In this document: piece after piece, positions 29,767-38,662 of the stretch
How the letters are laid out: every line of letters begins with the position of its first letter
Numbering within the stretch: position 1 is the stretch's first letter
Source of the DNA: Zygnema cylindricum
Lineage: Eukaryota; Streptophyta; Zygnematophyceae; Zygnematales; Zygnemataceae
NCBI GenBank assembly: GCA_037447655.1
Contig: JBBHKE010003330.1
Location: 1 to 38,662 of the forward strand
Direction of reading: 5' to 3'
DNA length: 38,662 bases
The notes under the pieces: model-generated
The model's input: the letters and a program-made list of their open reading frames with translations, nothing else
Databases searched by the model: none
Told to the model about the DNA's origin: nothing
Made by a program: the position numbers and the translations under genes

Positions 29767-29781
29767 AGCTGGGGGGGGGAA
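29767..29781 (+). other. polypurine tract of element 2
   Basis: GCTGGGGGGGGGA lies just after the pol stop and just before TGAG at 29787, the likely start of a 3' LTR. This is the expected place for a plus-strand primer. Confidence 0.6.
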
Positions 29782-29786
29782 TAAAC

Positions 29787-30110
29787 TGAGCCTCCTAACT
29801 TCCTCTCTCACCCTACCTTTATTTTTCTTATGATATGTTTATTTGTTGCTTGCTGCTTGTACAACCGACGAATAGACGAATAGGCGTACGGACTTCAAAA
29901 TGTTTCGCGGGTTTCACGTCGCATGACGACTTTGCGTACAGAATCCAATCTGTCCGCGGGTTTCAATGTCAACGACAATTTGTATGGTGTTGTCGCCACC
30001 GAAACATACCAAAATACCATATAGTGTGGCGTTAATTTTTACGAAACCGTTTATATGCAATTAAAACGTTATTAAAATGGGGCTAAATTGTGGTTAAACT
30101 GTGGCCACGT
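29787..30110 (+). repeat. candidate 3' LTR of element 2
   Basis: It is inferred only from position, after the polypurine tract and starting TGAG. No 5' copy exists in the window to fix its end. It has no gene, and contains two similar GCGGGTTTCA words near 29907 and 29955. Confidence 0.4.
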
Positions 30111-30119
30111 CATACGGCA

Positions 30120-30170
30120 TGACAAGAGGAAGAGGGAGGGGGAGAGGGAGAGAGAGGGGAGAAGGGAAGG
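30120..30170. repeat. GAGGGA tract beside AAA exon
   Basis: An interrupted GGGAGA tract begins about 5 nt from the exon donor. On the minus (sense) strand it is a CT tract directly downstream of the 5' splice site. Confidence 0.7.
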
Positions 30171-30174
30171 AAAC

Positions 30175-30294
30175 CTGAAAGTCTTCGAGGACCAGGACGG
30201 CATCCATCAGTCTGGCATCTTTGAATGCTGCGCTGATATTGGTACCGGTTTTGGGACTGCCAGATGGCGAAAGGAGCTGGGCACAGCTCACCAC
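30175..30294 (-). CDS. AAA+ ATPase-like exon (isolated)
   Basis: The acceptor is TTGGGTTCAG and the donor CAG|GTTTCC. It is exactly 40 codons in phase 0: VVSCAQLLSPSGSPKTGTNI, then FKDARLMDAVLVLEDF. The pattern (strand plus CAQLLS, then an Ala-Arg helix leading to a hydrophobic LVLED strand) is that of AAA+ ATPases from just after Walker A to Walker B, here ED rather than DE. Such proteins use ATP to remodel protein complexes. No Walker A exon was found in 30300-33500, and no 3' exon is secure. If the gene is live, the gypsy cluster may lie in its next intron. It could also be a gene fragment. Confidence 0.55.
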
Positions 30295-30419
30295 CTGAAC
30301 CCAAAAAAGTAAAAAACATTGTTATCAGTTTCCAAACACACAACAGAATTCTCCTTTTTTTCGCACTTTGTCCTTTGAAGAACAGCTTTTGAAGTTGCCG
30401 AACTTGGAAAGAAACGGCT

Positions 30420-31210
30420 GGAAGAGGGAGGAAGGGCAAGAGGGAGCGGAGGAAAAGGAAAAGGCCAGGGAGGGGAGGGTAGGGTAGGGTAGGGAGGGAT
30501 GAAGGGAGGAAGGCAGAGATATCCGTAGGCTGTAGATTTTGTAACGTAAGGCAAACGATTCTGGTCGCCTATTGGCCAGAATCCAAACTAAGTGCAGACA
30601 ACTACATAGAATGCATGTAGTCGTAGTAAGGTAGACTCTCAGCTGTGAACTTTGTACTTAGCGAATTTTAGGTGAATTCTGTGCTCACAATTTCAAGACC
30701 ACAGGAATTATCATTTTGGAAGATATGACCTAAACTTTGAGGATTTTTCTTGTGGAATTGTCGGGATAGTTTTAGTGACTATTTTTCTGGTCATTAAGCG
30801 TTTTACTGCCTAGCTCTTACTTTCTTTCTCTGTAAACCTTCCCTGCAAATTAATCTACGCGGCTCACGCCGAGGCCTAACCGGTTTCCCTTCACTTCTTC
30901 TCGCGTCCTATCAAGTGGATTTCTGCTCGGCCTTCTTTCTCAGGCTGTTGCTGAACCTTAGATTGTGATTGGTCAGTTTTGGGTTTGCTTGTGTGGTTTA
31001 CTGCGTGATAGTGGATTAGGGTTGGCTTTCCTCGTATGTTTTGTGTGAGACTAAATCTGGTTATCTCAGATTTTCTCGCAGTTTGCTACATTTTCAGTTT
31101 GTGTGTTGTGATATTGAGTTAAATCTTTATTCATTGAACTCCTGTAAGGAATATAGACTGACCAAGGAGCCTAGTGGCTATCCGTTGGCTTACTGTACCT
31201 TTTATTTAGT
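30420..31210. other. gene-poor stretch
   Basis: It begins with a GGGAGG/GGGTA-rich patch (30420-30510). A CCCTCTTCCAG acceptor with an open segment (minus, 30425-30375) might be another exon but has no recognisable content. The rest is ordinary AT-rich sequence. Confidence 0.35.
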
Positions 31211-31218
31211 TTTTTTTA

Positions 31219-31905
31219 CGAAAAACAACATTACAGAGAATCTTGCCAATGCTCTCCAAAGGTTTGGGAGGTAATACTGACCGTCGAATGTTCATTCGCG
31301 AGTCGTTTACTTCATTTTTCTCTATAACTGTCAACGTACCTCTAGGAGGTGGGTTGGCAGATACAAAAAAAAAAAATCGTGACACGCTAGACGATTAAGC
31401 TACGTGTCATGATGGAAAACCAACGAAAATCGACAAAATTTGCACATGATGCGCGCTTTCAAAATACAACCGAAAATATAAATGTAATTACGTAACTCTT
31501 TTTCATCACTTTATTGTCAGTACCTTTTGTTTGTCACACTATTTTTGTTAGAAGACTTTCGTTATGTTCGAAAACATGAACCCTAAAAAATGAGTTGGCG
31601 TAGAAGACTTGCGTTTGCAAAAAGTATAACAACCTTCTGTCGTATGATGACTTCGTAAGCAAGTACATGGTACGCAAGTGAAGATTTGATGTGAAATTTG
31701 CCGGTGCTAAAAATATTAAGGATATTCAATATCGGATCGTAGCTTACGTGGTGCCATTCAATTTAGGACACGTGGTCTACAGACTTTTCGTGATGGAACA
31801 TCTACTCAATCAACCCGCTCTGTACAGTTGGTCGTACGATTACAGAAACGTATGATGGAACTTCACCCTGAGAAGTTGAATAATTTCGAGGGAGACATGG
31901 TGAAC
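31219..31905 (+). repeat. inverted-repeat arm 2 with gene fragments
   Basis: This is the partner of 21222-21900 in opposite orientation. The exon-like segment ends GGGAG|GTAATACTG. The C2-like segment reads FDVKFAGAKNIKDIQYR after a TGA. The two arms have drifted apart by substitutions and small indels, so this is not a recent or assembly-made duplication. Confidence 0.65.
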
Positions 31906-32185
31906 TTCCATTAGAGGAAAAGTGGGGTTGTTTACTGGATGCCGTACGATTTCGTACAGATTGGTACCATTTTTTTTTTGCCAAACGAAACATGACGAAA
32001 CATGACGAAACATGTATATTGGATGGCTCCAATATTATAGGCGTAAGTATCGACTGTTGGATTTTTCACTTTTTTAGATTCGCGAAGCAATCGCGCACAT
32101 CGTCCAATTTGAAGAGACTAAACTCGGCGAGGAGAGTTTATTCAGACTGGTCGCGTACCATTGGTACACGTGAAAAGTAAAAAAA
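31906..32185. other. unassigned stretch
   Basis: It contains three copies of ACGAAACATG at 31985-32012. No gene is seen. Confidence 0.35.
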
Positions 32186-32189
32186 TAAT

Positions 32190-32252
32190 CCACCACGAGC
32201 AGCCAATGAGAATCGAACACGTCGTATATGCCATGTGCCTTCCGCCACGGTG
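32190..32252 (-). mobile_element. tRNA-derived SINE-like promoter
   Basis: On the minus strand an A-box-like TGGCGGAAGGC is followed about 20 nt later by a B-box GTTCGATTC, the internal promoter of RNA polymerase III. The T-arm does not pair and no cloverleaf forms, so it is not a functional tRNA gene. A SINE or tRNA relic is the best reading. Confidence 0.35.
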
Positions 32253-32919
32253 TATGAAGGTCGACCGAAATTTCTTCTGACATCCGCTGACCTTAAAAGT
32301 GTGCGGCGCCTTTTTGACATTCCGTTTCGAAATTTCGATTTTCAATTTCAAATTAAAATCTGGTCGCAAAATTTTCGTACTAATCATTAACTCCCTCCCC
32401 CCGTACAAATATTATGTACAAATTTTCAGCTTGAAGAATATTTATAGAGTTTAAGAATTTGAAAATTAGCCTACGTGGCGCCAATCATAATTGAGAAACG
32501 ATGTCTACTGGCACGACATAATGGAAGGCCGTGCCAATAAACACTAGAAATAGAAGTATCCGCATGTTTAATGGGACCGCCTAATGGAGAACATGCCTCA
32601 ATGGACAAAAGTCTTTTATTGTCAAGTTCAAATTTGTACGTTATTTCTTTTAGTTTTGGCGTTTTGCACATACCAACGTATGCGCTTGCGGACGCCCTTC
32701 TCCTATAATCTTTTGCCTCCCTAGTTTTTGGCCCAATGGATCCCAGCCTTAAATTTGTAATTTAGATTTCAGGCTGCGATATTATGCTTCCAATTGTCCT
32801 CCACGCCTTCGCCTTTTTTCTATGGACTCTTGTAGGCATTTAATTTCTACCTTTTCTACTTTTTTACCTCCTTCGTACCAGATCGTTTTTCCATCGCAAG
32901 TTTTGCAATTACAATTCTT

Positions 32920-32990
32920 TCCAATTGTCGACAAGAGGATTTGAACACAAGACCTCTTCCCATGCCGTGTCCTTTGTCTTTTGTGTTGTC
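32920..32990 (-). mobile_element. second tRNA-like B-box (possible SINE)
   Basis: The minus strand contains GAGGTCTTGTGTTCAAATCC, with the B-box GTTCAAATC in a tRNA T-arm-like context. The A-box is weak. It is possibly another SINE family member or tRNA relic. Confidence 0.3.
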
Positions 32991-33059
32991 TTTAAAGGTC
33001 AATTGACAATTTGACATCAAAATTTGTTTTCCGGACGACCGTTGCGTCGCATCGCCGAG

Positions 33060-33505
33060 TTTCATTTACATTCTACGTGGACCAATCGATGCGTCTCAAT
33101 TATAAGGTGAGATGAAACTCGGGCGGCCAGATACGTTCCCTGGAAAGCGGAAACCGCGTTTCTTGTAGTTGGACCCAGTTCTCTGTTTCGGCTCAATTAT
33201 ATTGCACTCTCATTGTAGACATTACACGTGCGAATCCTCCTTGGCTACACCTGTCAGCAGGTGAAGCGGTCTACGGTAAAGTGCAGATCCAACGGGTCTA
33301 TTTTTGATATTCGTTTGATAAAGTACACTTTCGTACAGGAACTCAATCGACAACGAGCCACCACACTAATAAACTGCAGCTCATTACTTTCAAATTTTCT
33401 GGCTATTCTGGCTCCGTGGTACTGAATCATTGCAAGTGAATCATTGCAGCACTGAAAAGTTGCTGCAGCTTCAGCAAGAATTCTTGGATCGTGCCACAAT
33501 TGTCA
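33060..33505. other. upstream region of PH gene, no recognised exon
   Basis: It is GC-richer than average, with open frames of 65-81 codons on both strands. None resembles a known family and no splice logic links them to a neighbour. It is a possible promoter or 5' UTR region. Confidence 0.3.
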
Positions 33506-33507
33506 GA

Positions 33508-33850
33508 GAGAGTTAAGAACAGGAAGAGAGAGACAGTGACAGAGACAGAGAGAGAGAGAGGGAGAGGGTGAGGCTGATAGAGAGAGACAGAGACTGAGAC
33601 AGAGAGAGAGAGGGAGAGGGTGAGGCTGATAGAGAGAGACAGAGACTGAGACAGAGACAACGAGAGACAGAGAGAGAGAGAAGTTGAGGAAGAGAGATAG
33701 TGACGGAGATAGAGACAGGGGCAGGGGCAGGGACAGGACAGGGACAGGAACACAGACAGAGACAGAGTCAGTTAGGGAGAGGGAGAGGGAGAGGGCGAGA
33801 GAGAGGGAGAGGGAGAGGGAGAGGTAGGGGAGGGAGGAAGAAAGAAAGGG
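33508..33850. repeat. GA-rich tract upstream of PH gene
   Basis: GAGA/GACAGA sequence includes a 52-bp direct duplication (GGTGAGGCTGATAGAGAGAG at about 33567 and 33619). It ends about 40 bp before the PH start codon. In plants, GA repeats in promoters or leaders bind BPC-type GAGA factors; whether they do here is inference. Confidence 0.75.
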
Positions 33851-33890
33851 TAAGACAGGTAACCTGAGGTTCAGGAAGAGAGAAGCAGCC

Positions 33891-34025
33891 ATGGCTTCTC
33901 TTGCTGGATGGTTATATCAAATTCAGAACCACGGTACTGAAGAATTTGCGGCACCTCGTTTCCTTGTCCTATCGGGACCTAAAATCTCCATGTATTTGGA
34001 TAATCCTTACGAGAATCAAGATGAG
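33891..34025 (+). CDS. PH gene exon 1
   Basis: 45 codons in phase 0 ending CAAGATGAG|GTGAAA. The donor is usable but not perfect. A CT-rich array starts about 25 nt into the intron on the sense strand. Confidence 0.75.
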
Positions 34026-35776
34026 GTGAAAAACATGTTAATAAATTCTCTCTCCCTCACCCCTCACCCCTCCTCCCTCCTCCCTCCTCCCTCCTCCTTC
34101 CTCCCTCCTCCCCCCGCCTCCCCTCCCTTCTCCACCCTCCCCCCTCCCCCAGTCTTGCCATCGCTCTCCCTCTCCCTCTCCCTCTCCCTCTCCTCTCCCT
34201 CCCTCTCCCTCTCCCTCTCCCTCTCCCTCTCCCTCTCCCTCTCCCTTTCCCTCTCCCTCTCCCTCTCCCTTTCCTTCTCCCTTTACCTCTCCCCCTCCTT
34301 TTTGCTTTGTCTCTTCCTCTTTCTCCGTGCCTCCCTCTCCCTCTCCCTCTTCCTCTCCTTTCTTGTTACTGTGCGAGCGTTTGTTTGTTTTTTTGTATGC
34401 ATTGGTGTGTGGATTATGCAAATTTTGATGAATCTGAGCAGTTCACAATTTTTTTTTTTTTTGGCTTATATATCTCTGTCTGGGATACCATTTATCGGTA
34501 GTTGTGTCCAAATCGTTCGTCTTCTTGGCAAATTGTCATTTTTTTTGTTTTTTTTTTAGTTGAAAGAGAAAAGTGTAACCGTCTGATTGTGACTCCCTCT
34601 CTCTCTCCTTCTCCCTCACCCTCTCCCTCTCCCTCTGCCGCCCTCTCTCCTTCTCCCTCACCCTCTCCCTCTCCCTCTCCTTCTCCCCTCCCTCTCCCTT
34701 TCCCTCTCCCTCTCCCTTTCCTTCTCCCTTTACATCTCCCCCTCCTTTTTGCTTTGTCTCTTCCTCTTTCTCCGTGCCTCCTTCTCCCTCACCATCTTTC
34801 TCACCCTCTCCCTGTGCCTCTCATTAGTAAATCTAGTTTTATTGGCAAAATTAGTAAAGTTAGTAAAATTAGGAAAATTAGTAGGAAGTTTAGGAAAATT
34901 AGGAAATATAGTGAATTTTTTATTTTTGCAGGTTTTTCTTTATCGTGTTCATTGAATAATTGTCAATTTTTTTTGTTTTTTTTTTAGTTGAAAGAGAAAA
35001 GTGTAACCGTCTGATTGTGACTCCCTCTCTCTCTCCTTCTCCCTCACCCTCTCCCTCTCCCTCTGCCGCGCTCTCTCCTTCTCCCTCACCCTCTCCCTCT
35101 CCCTCTCCTTCTCCCTCCCTCTCCTTCTCCCTCACCATCTTTCTCACCCTCTCCCTGTGCCTCTCATTAGTAAATCTAGTTTTATTGGCAAAATTAGTAA
35201 AATTAGTAAAATTAGGAAAATTAGTAGGAAGTTTAGGAAAATTAGGAAATATAGTGAATTTTTTATTTTTGCAGGTTTTTCTTTATCGTGTTCATTGAAT
35301 ATTTACAATAAAACAAGCCTTTGGGAAAATTAAAAGAGTTCTGTACTATTGACGATGTTTATTAAATCATAAAATCTTTGATCGTACAAAACCAATCAAT
35401 ATTGATAAAAATTATTATCACACAATACACACACAGTATATTTATTTCTCTATTTATATAATTTGATATTATGTTTTTATACTGTGTTTACGACAATGTA
35501 GGGTCATAGCCAAACACAAATATGTATATATATGTGTGTGTGTATGCATATATGTGTGTACACTGTGAATCATTATTTGTGTTAATAACACAAGATTGGT
35601 GCCAGTTTTTTTTTTTTTGCCTTTGACCATAAAATAGCGTTAGTAATACTTTTTTTTTCCTTTACGCCAATTCTTCAAACGGTTAAAAAACAGCAACGTC
35701 GTTTGGAACTGAATTAGAATCTAAAACACGACTATAAAACCTCAGGCTATTATTTCTCTCTCTCTCTCCATCTTCT

Positions 35777-35840
<64 letters not shown>

Positions 35841-35847
35841 CCTCTCT

Positions 35848-35899
<52 letters not shown>

Positions 35900-35952
35900 C
35901 TCTCTCTCTCTCTCTTTCTCTCTCTCTCCCTCCTACAAACCTCAGGCTATTA

Positions 35953-36021
<69 letters not shown>

Positions 36022-38102
36022 CTCATAACAACCCGTGGTCTAGCATTCTCCGCAAGAAAAGCACAAATGATTCCGAGGAAAAGAATGTAAAAGAATGTAA
36101 AAGAATGAGGAGAGTTGAATGACAATTTTTTTGAATCATGTTTTGTTTTTGTTTTTGATATCGTGTTTGCTTTTGTTTTTTTTTTTGCCCTTCAAAAGTT
36201 CTTCACAATTGTACTTGAAAGGATAGTTGAGTTTAAATTTTAGACTTTACCCTCTCATTAAACTCTAGTCCTCTTTTTTTTTAATGTTTTAATGTAAAAG
36301 TTGGGTTTTATTTGTATGAGTAAAATATGTTTTGGCAGCTTAACTGTATAGTGTTGTTTTGTTTAATTGTATTTTAGAAATACAAAAAATTGTGTTAAGA
36401 GAGAGATTCATTACGAGACTTTTTTGCCAATTTCTTCTCTTGACATAAAAATAAATGACTCTTTCAACAAATAAAACCTTTCATTTACCCTCTCCCTCTC
36501 CTTATCCCTCTCCCTTTCCCTCTCCCTCTCCTTTTCCCTCTCTCTCCCTCTCCTTTTCCCTCCCTCGCCCTCTCCTTTTCCCTCTCTCTCCCTCTCCCTC
36601 TCCCTCTCCCTCCCTCTCTTTCTCCCTCCCTCTCCCTCTCCCTGTCCCTCTCCCTTTCCCCTCCTCTTGACAAGCAATATGAACAGCTCTTTCAATCGAT
36701 AAAACTTAGCAGTTATCTTCTATTTTCTTCCTCCTCTAGCGTTGATGTCATTAGTTTTGTAATATATATATATTGTGTGTGTGCACAATACGTCATAATC
36801 TAGGTGAGCGAGATACTATGGATATGAATTTTGCCTTTAATATTGTCCAAGATATTGCCCATTAACAAAACAAAATTAAACAAGCAAAATTTGTTGTGAT
36901 TATTTGTCCTATTTTTGTGCAGAAAAAAAAAAGAGTTTCATGTAAACCCCAGTTATTTCCTTTGTCTTTTACTTCCTACTTTATATATTGTGGTTAGTTT
37001 GGACTATACTCTGTTGTTAAGTACACCCCAGCAAAACAAGAAAAAAAAAATAAGCAGGAAAAAAAAACAAAAAAAAGGGTTTTTTTTTTTTTTTATCGCT
37101 GTTAGAATTACTGAAGCTCTCATCCTTAACTTTGTATTAGAATAAACTACACTAAACTGTGTTTTGGAATGTGGTTTATTGTGGAACACTAATTTTAAAT
37201 AGTGTTTTTAACACTAATTTATGACTTCGGGCCAGAAAAACTCTCCCTCACATTAGTGTGACTAACTGTTACCGACGAGTAGTGAAAATTTTGGATACCT
37301 AAAATAGTCTTTTTTTTACATAATGTAGTGTGGACCAGGATAGTCTTTCAATTAGAACATAAGTTGGCTTAATTTGTCCACACGGGCCATTGACTAGTTT
37401 TGTCTGAATTGGTGTTATCGATTATTTTTTATCCACACTATATTGTAAACCTTATTGCTTATGGTGAATGTTTCACTGAATGTAAGCAAAATTTTCAAAC
37501 TGTTGGTACTTTCTATTTTTAAGCTTCATGACTATGGTGAATTCTGTACTGTATGTCCGCAAAATTCTCAAAATGTTGGAACTTATTTATTTTTTCATAT
37601 TTTTAGAAGCCCATTCGGAGAGGCTTCTACAATTATTTATTATCCACACTATTTTTAAACTTAGTCCTTATGGTGAATGTTGTTCTGTATGCAAGTAAAA
37701 CTCTCAAAATGTTGGTACTTTCTGTTTTTAAACTTCACGACTAAGGTGAATGCTGTACTGTATGTAAGATTTTTTTTTAAAATGTTGGTACTTATTCATT
37801 CTGTCACTTTTCTAGAAGACCGTTCGGAGAGGCTTCTATGATTATTTTTCATCCACACTATTTTTAAACTTAGTCCTTATGGTGAATGTTGTACTGTATG
37901 CAAGTAAAAATCTCAACATATTGTTACTCTCTGTTTTTAGACTACTTGATTATGGTGAATTCTGTACTGTATGTAAGCAAAATTTTTAAAATTTTGGTGC
38001 TTATTTATATTTTCATGTTTTCAGAAACCGATTCGGAGAGGATTGGCGGGTCTTCATCAAAGGACGGAGGATTTGGGAAGAAGAACCTACGCTGGAGGAA
38101 AA
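33891..38102 (+). CDS. EDR2-like PH-domain protein, 5' part (two exons)
   Basis: Exons 33891-34025 and 38025-38102 join in phase 0 and are separated by a 4-kb intron. The ATG has an ideal plant context (GCAGCCATGGCT). The product starts [15 protein letters not shown], continues [19 protein letters not shown], and exon 2 adds [20 protein letters not shown]. This is the N-terminal half of the pleckstrin-homology domain of plant EDR2-like proteins (PH, START, DUF1336), which have GWLY, RFLVL, MY..NP and PIRRG..G followed by ELGRR. The family binds phosphoinositides and acts on membranes; Arabidopsis EDR2 limits defence-related cell death. The START and DUF1336 parts would lie beyond the right edge. 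Confidence 0.75.
34046..34365. repeat. CT-rich array in PH intron 1
   Basis: CCTCCCTCCT units run into (CCCTCT)n from about 34165. Ser/Leu- and Glu/Gly-rich frames across it are artefacts. Confidence 0.9.
34531..35300. repeat. tandem duplication (427 + 343 bp) with CT arrays
   Basis: Copies at 34531-34957 and 34958-35300 are nearly identical outside the CT array. Both run from AATTGTCA plus T-run, TTGAAAGAGAAAAGTGTAAC and the (CCCTCT)n block to GGTTTTTCTTTATCGTGTTC. The second is shorter because its CT array is contracted. An (ATTAGTAAAATTAGGAAA)-type mini-repeat lies in each copy. Confidence 0.85.
35755..36015. repeat. (CT)n microsatellite, two blocks
   Basis: Two long (CT)n blocks, 35755-35930 and 35957-36015, are separated by a repeated CCTCAGGCTATTA word, which also occurs at 35740. 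The word-plus-array unit is itself duplicated. Confidence 0.9.
36486..36665. repeat. (CCCTCT)n array
   Basis: An interrupted CCCTCT/CCTTTT hexamer array lies in the PH intron. It is flanked by similar words (TCTTTCAACAAATAAAACCTTT and TCTTTCAATCGATAAAACTT), suggesting duplication of its border. Confidence 0.9.
37400..38024. repeat. 209-bp tandem repeat, three copies, carrying an exon acceptor
   Basis: Each copy ends in a pyrimidine stretch plus AG, followed by an AAGCCCATTCGGAGAGG-like word. The AG positions are 37606, 37815 and 38024, exactly 209 bp apart. Within each copy the word ATGGTGAATTCTGTACTGTA occurs twice. The last copy ends in the real acceptor of PH exon 2. Confidence 0.85.
38025..38102 (+). 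CDS. PH gene exon 2
   Basis: The acceptor is CATGTTTTCAG and the donor GGAAAA|GTTAGT; 26 codons in phase 0 ([20 protein letters not shown], then TYAGGK). Its start matches the PIRRG segment of EDR2-like PH domains and continues exon 1. Two degraded copies of its acceptor and first codons lie 209 and 418 bp upstream. Confidence 0.7.
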
Positions 38103-38383
38103 GTTAGTGTGGTTTTACTAACATTTTTTTACAAACATTTTTTACAAACATTATTTACGAATATTTTTGAGAACCTTTTTTTACAAACACTTTTTACAAA
38201 CATTTGCTTTACAATTCAGAGTACACCTAACGGTTTAGGTTTAGGGTTTTCGATTTCTTATTGCTGATTTCTGAAAGGGAAAAGTTCGGAAAAGATTGGT
38301 GATCTTTTGGACCTCTAGCCAGATCGCAAATATGGTAATTTAACAATCACAAAACCAGGGGTTTAGGGTTGAGCACATCATAG

Positions 38384-38455
38384 ACTCTCTCTCCCTCTCC
38401 CTCTCCCTCTCTCTCTCCCTCTCCTTCTCCCTCTCCCTCTACTTCTCCCTCTTCT
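38384..38455. repeat. (CCCTCT)n array in PH intron 2
   Basis: CTCTCTCCCTCTCCCTCTCC-type sequence on the PH sense strand, about 280 nt after the exon 2 donor. The window ends in an (AC)n run at 38651. Confidence 0.85.
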
Positions 38456-38662
38456 TTATTGACATATTGGATTTCTTTTTTTTGCTGCATATCCCTCACT
38501 GTACGCAACATCATCTCAGAGCTCATTTTATTTCACAATTTGGGAAGAGCATTTTATATGTTTTTCGCTTTGAAAATAATAAAAAAATGCGAAATGATCA
38601 AACAACTTACCAGTTATTCATGTGTATTTGTTTGTTAATAAAGAGTTTATACACACACACAC

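Larger units (their letters stand above)
25396..29786 (+). mobile_element. Ty3/gypsy element 2 encoding a DNA methyltransferase and PHD finger
   Basis: The order is C5-MTase, linker, RT, RNase H, integrase, C-terminal module with PHD finger, polypurine tract. Codon use is GC-richer than element 1 and continuous in style, so this is one element whose 5' part (LTR, gag, protease) is missing. A stop at 27254 is TGA where CGA (Arg) would fit, consistent with CpG deamination. Cytosine methyltransferases captured by Ty3/gypsy elements are known from the charophyte Klebsormidium and from dinoflagellates. Confidence 0.85.

Noticed and set aside
33427-33892. Ser/Leu-rich frames on the minus strand upstream of the PH gene
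   Set aside because: They are products of the GA/CT tract.

Overview
This is eukaryotic nuclear DNA. Host exons are short, bounded by GT/AG sites, and scattered in very long introns full of homopolymers, CT/GA hexamer arrays, minisatellites and transposon debris. A YTH domain most like that of plant CPSF30-L, an EDR2-like plant PH domain and a cytosine methyltransferase inside a Ty3/gypsy pol all point to the streptophyte lineage. A charophyte alga (Chara- or Klebsormidium-like) is my best inference, but species cannot be fixed from sequence alone.

Layout. 1-4.8 kb: AT-rich DNA with a MITE, a ~110-nt poly(T) tract and a G-rich telomere-like array; no secure gene. 4.9-5.9 kb: one unrecognised exon (+), then a MITE and minisatellites. 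7.07-19.04 kb (-): a ten-exon gene for a putative m6A reader with a CPSF30-type YTH domain and no visible CCCH fingers. Its exons join with consistent phase except for one apparent 1-bp frameshift in exon 4. Intron 8 holds a (GGGAGA)n array, a MITE and a deleted Ty1/copia element with both LTRs. Intron 4 holds a 23-bp array whose unit is a splice-donor consensus. 19.0-22.2 kb: upstream DNA and one arm of a large inverted repeat.

22.25-29.8 kb (+): two Ty3/gypsy remnants joined head to tail. The first (gag, protease, RT, partial RNase H) is dead. The second is 5'-truncated and reads DNA cytosine-5 methyltransferase, linker, RT, RNase H, integrase, PHD finger, polypurine tract. This chromatin-writing and possibly chromatin-reading retroelement is the most remarkable thing in the window. 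It carries several stops and frameshifts and has lost one integrase catalytic Asp and one PHD Cys.

30.2 kb (-): an isolated 40-codon exon of an AAA+ ATPase-like protein. 31.2-31.9 kb: the second inverted-repeat arm. 32.2-33.0 kb: tRNA-derived SINE-like promoters. 33.89 kb to the right edge (+): the start of an EDR2-like PH-domain gene with two exons separated by a 4-kb intron. That intron is built from CT arrays, a tandem duplication and a 209-bp repeat that triplicates the exon 2 acceptor together with its first codons. The gene runs off the window.

Two cross-cutting patterns stand out. Several introns begin, on the sense strand, with CT-rich tracts. A small MITE family with TACACC-type ends has seeded the window.
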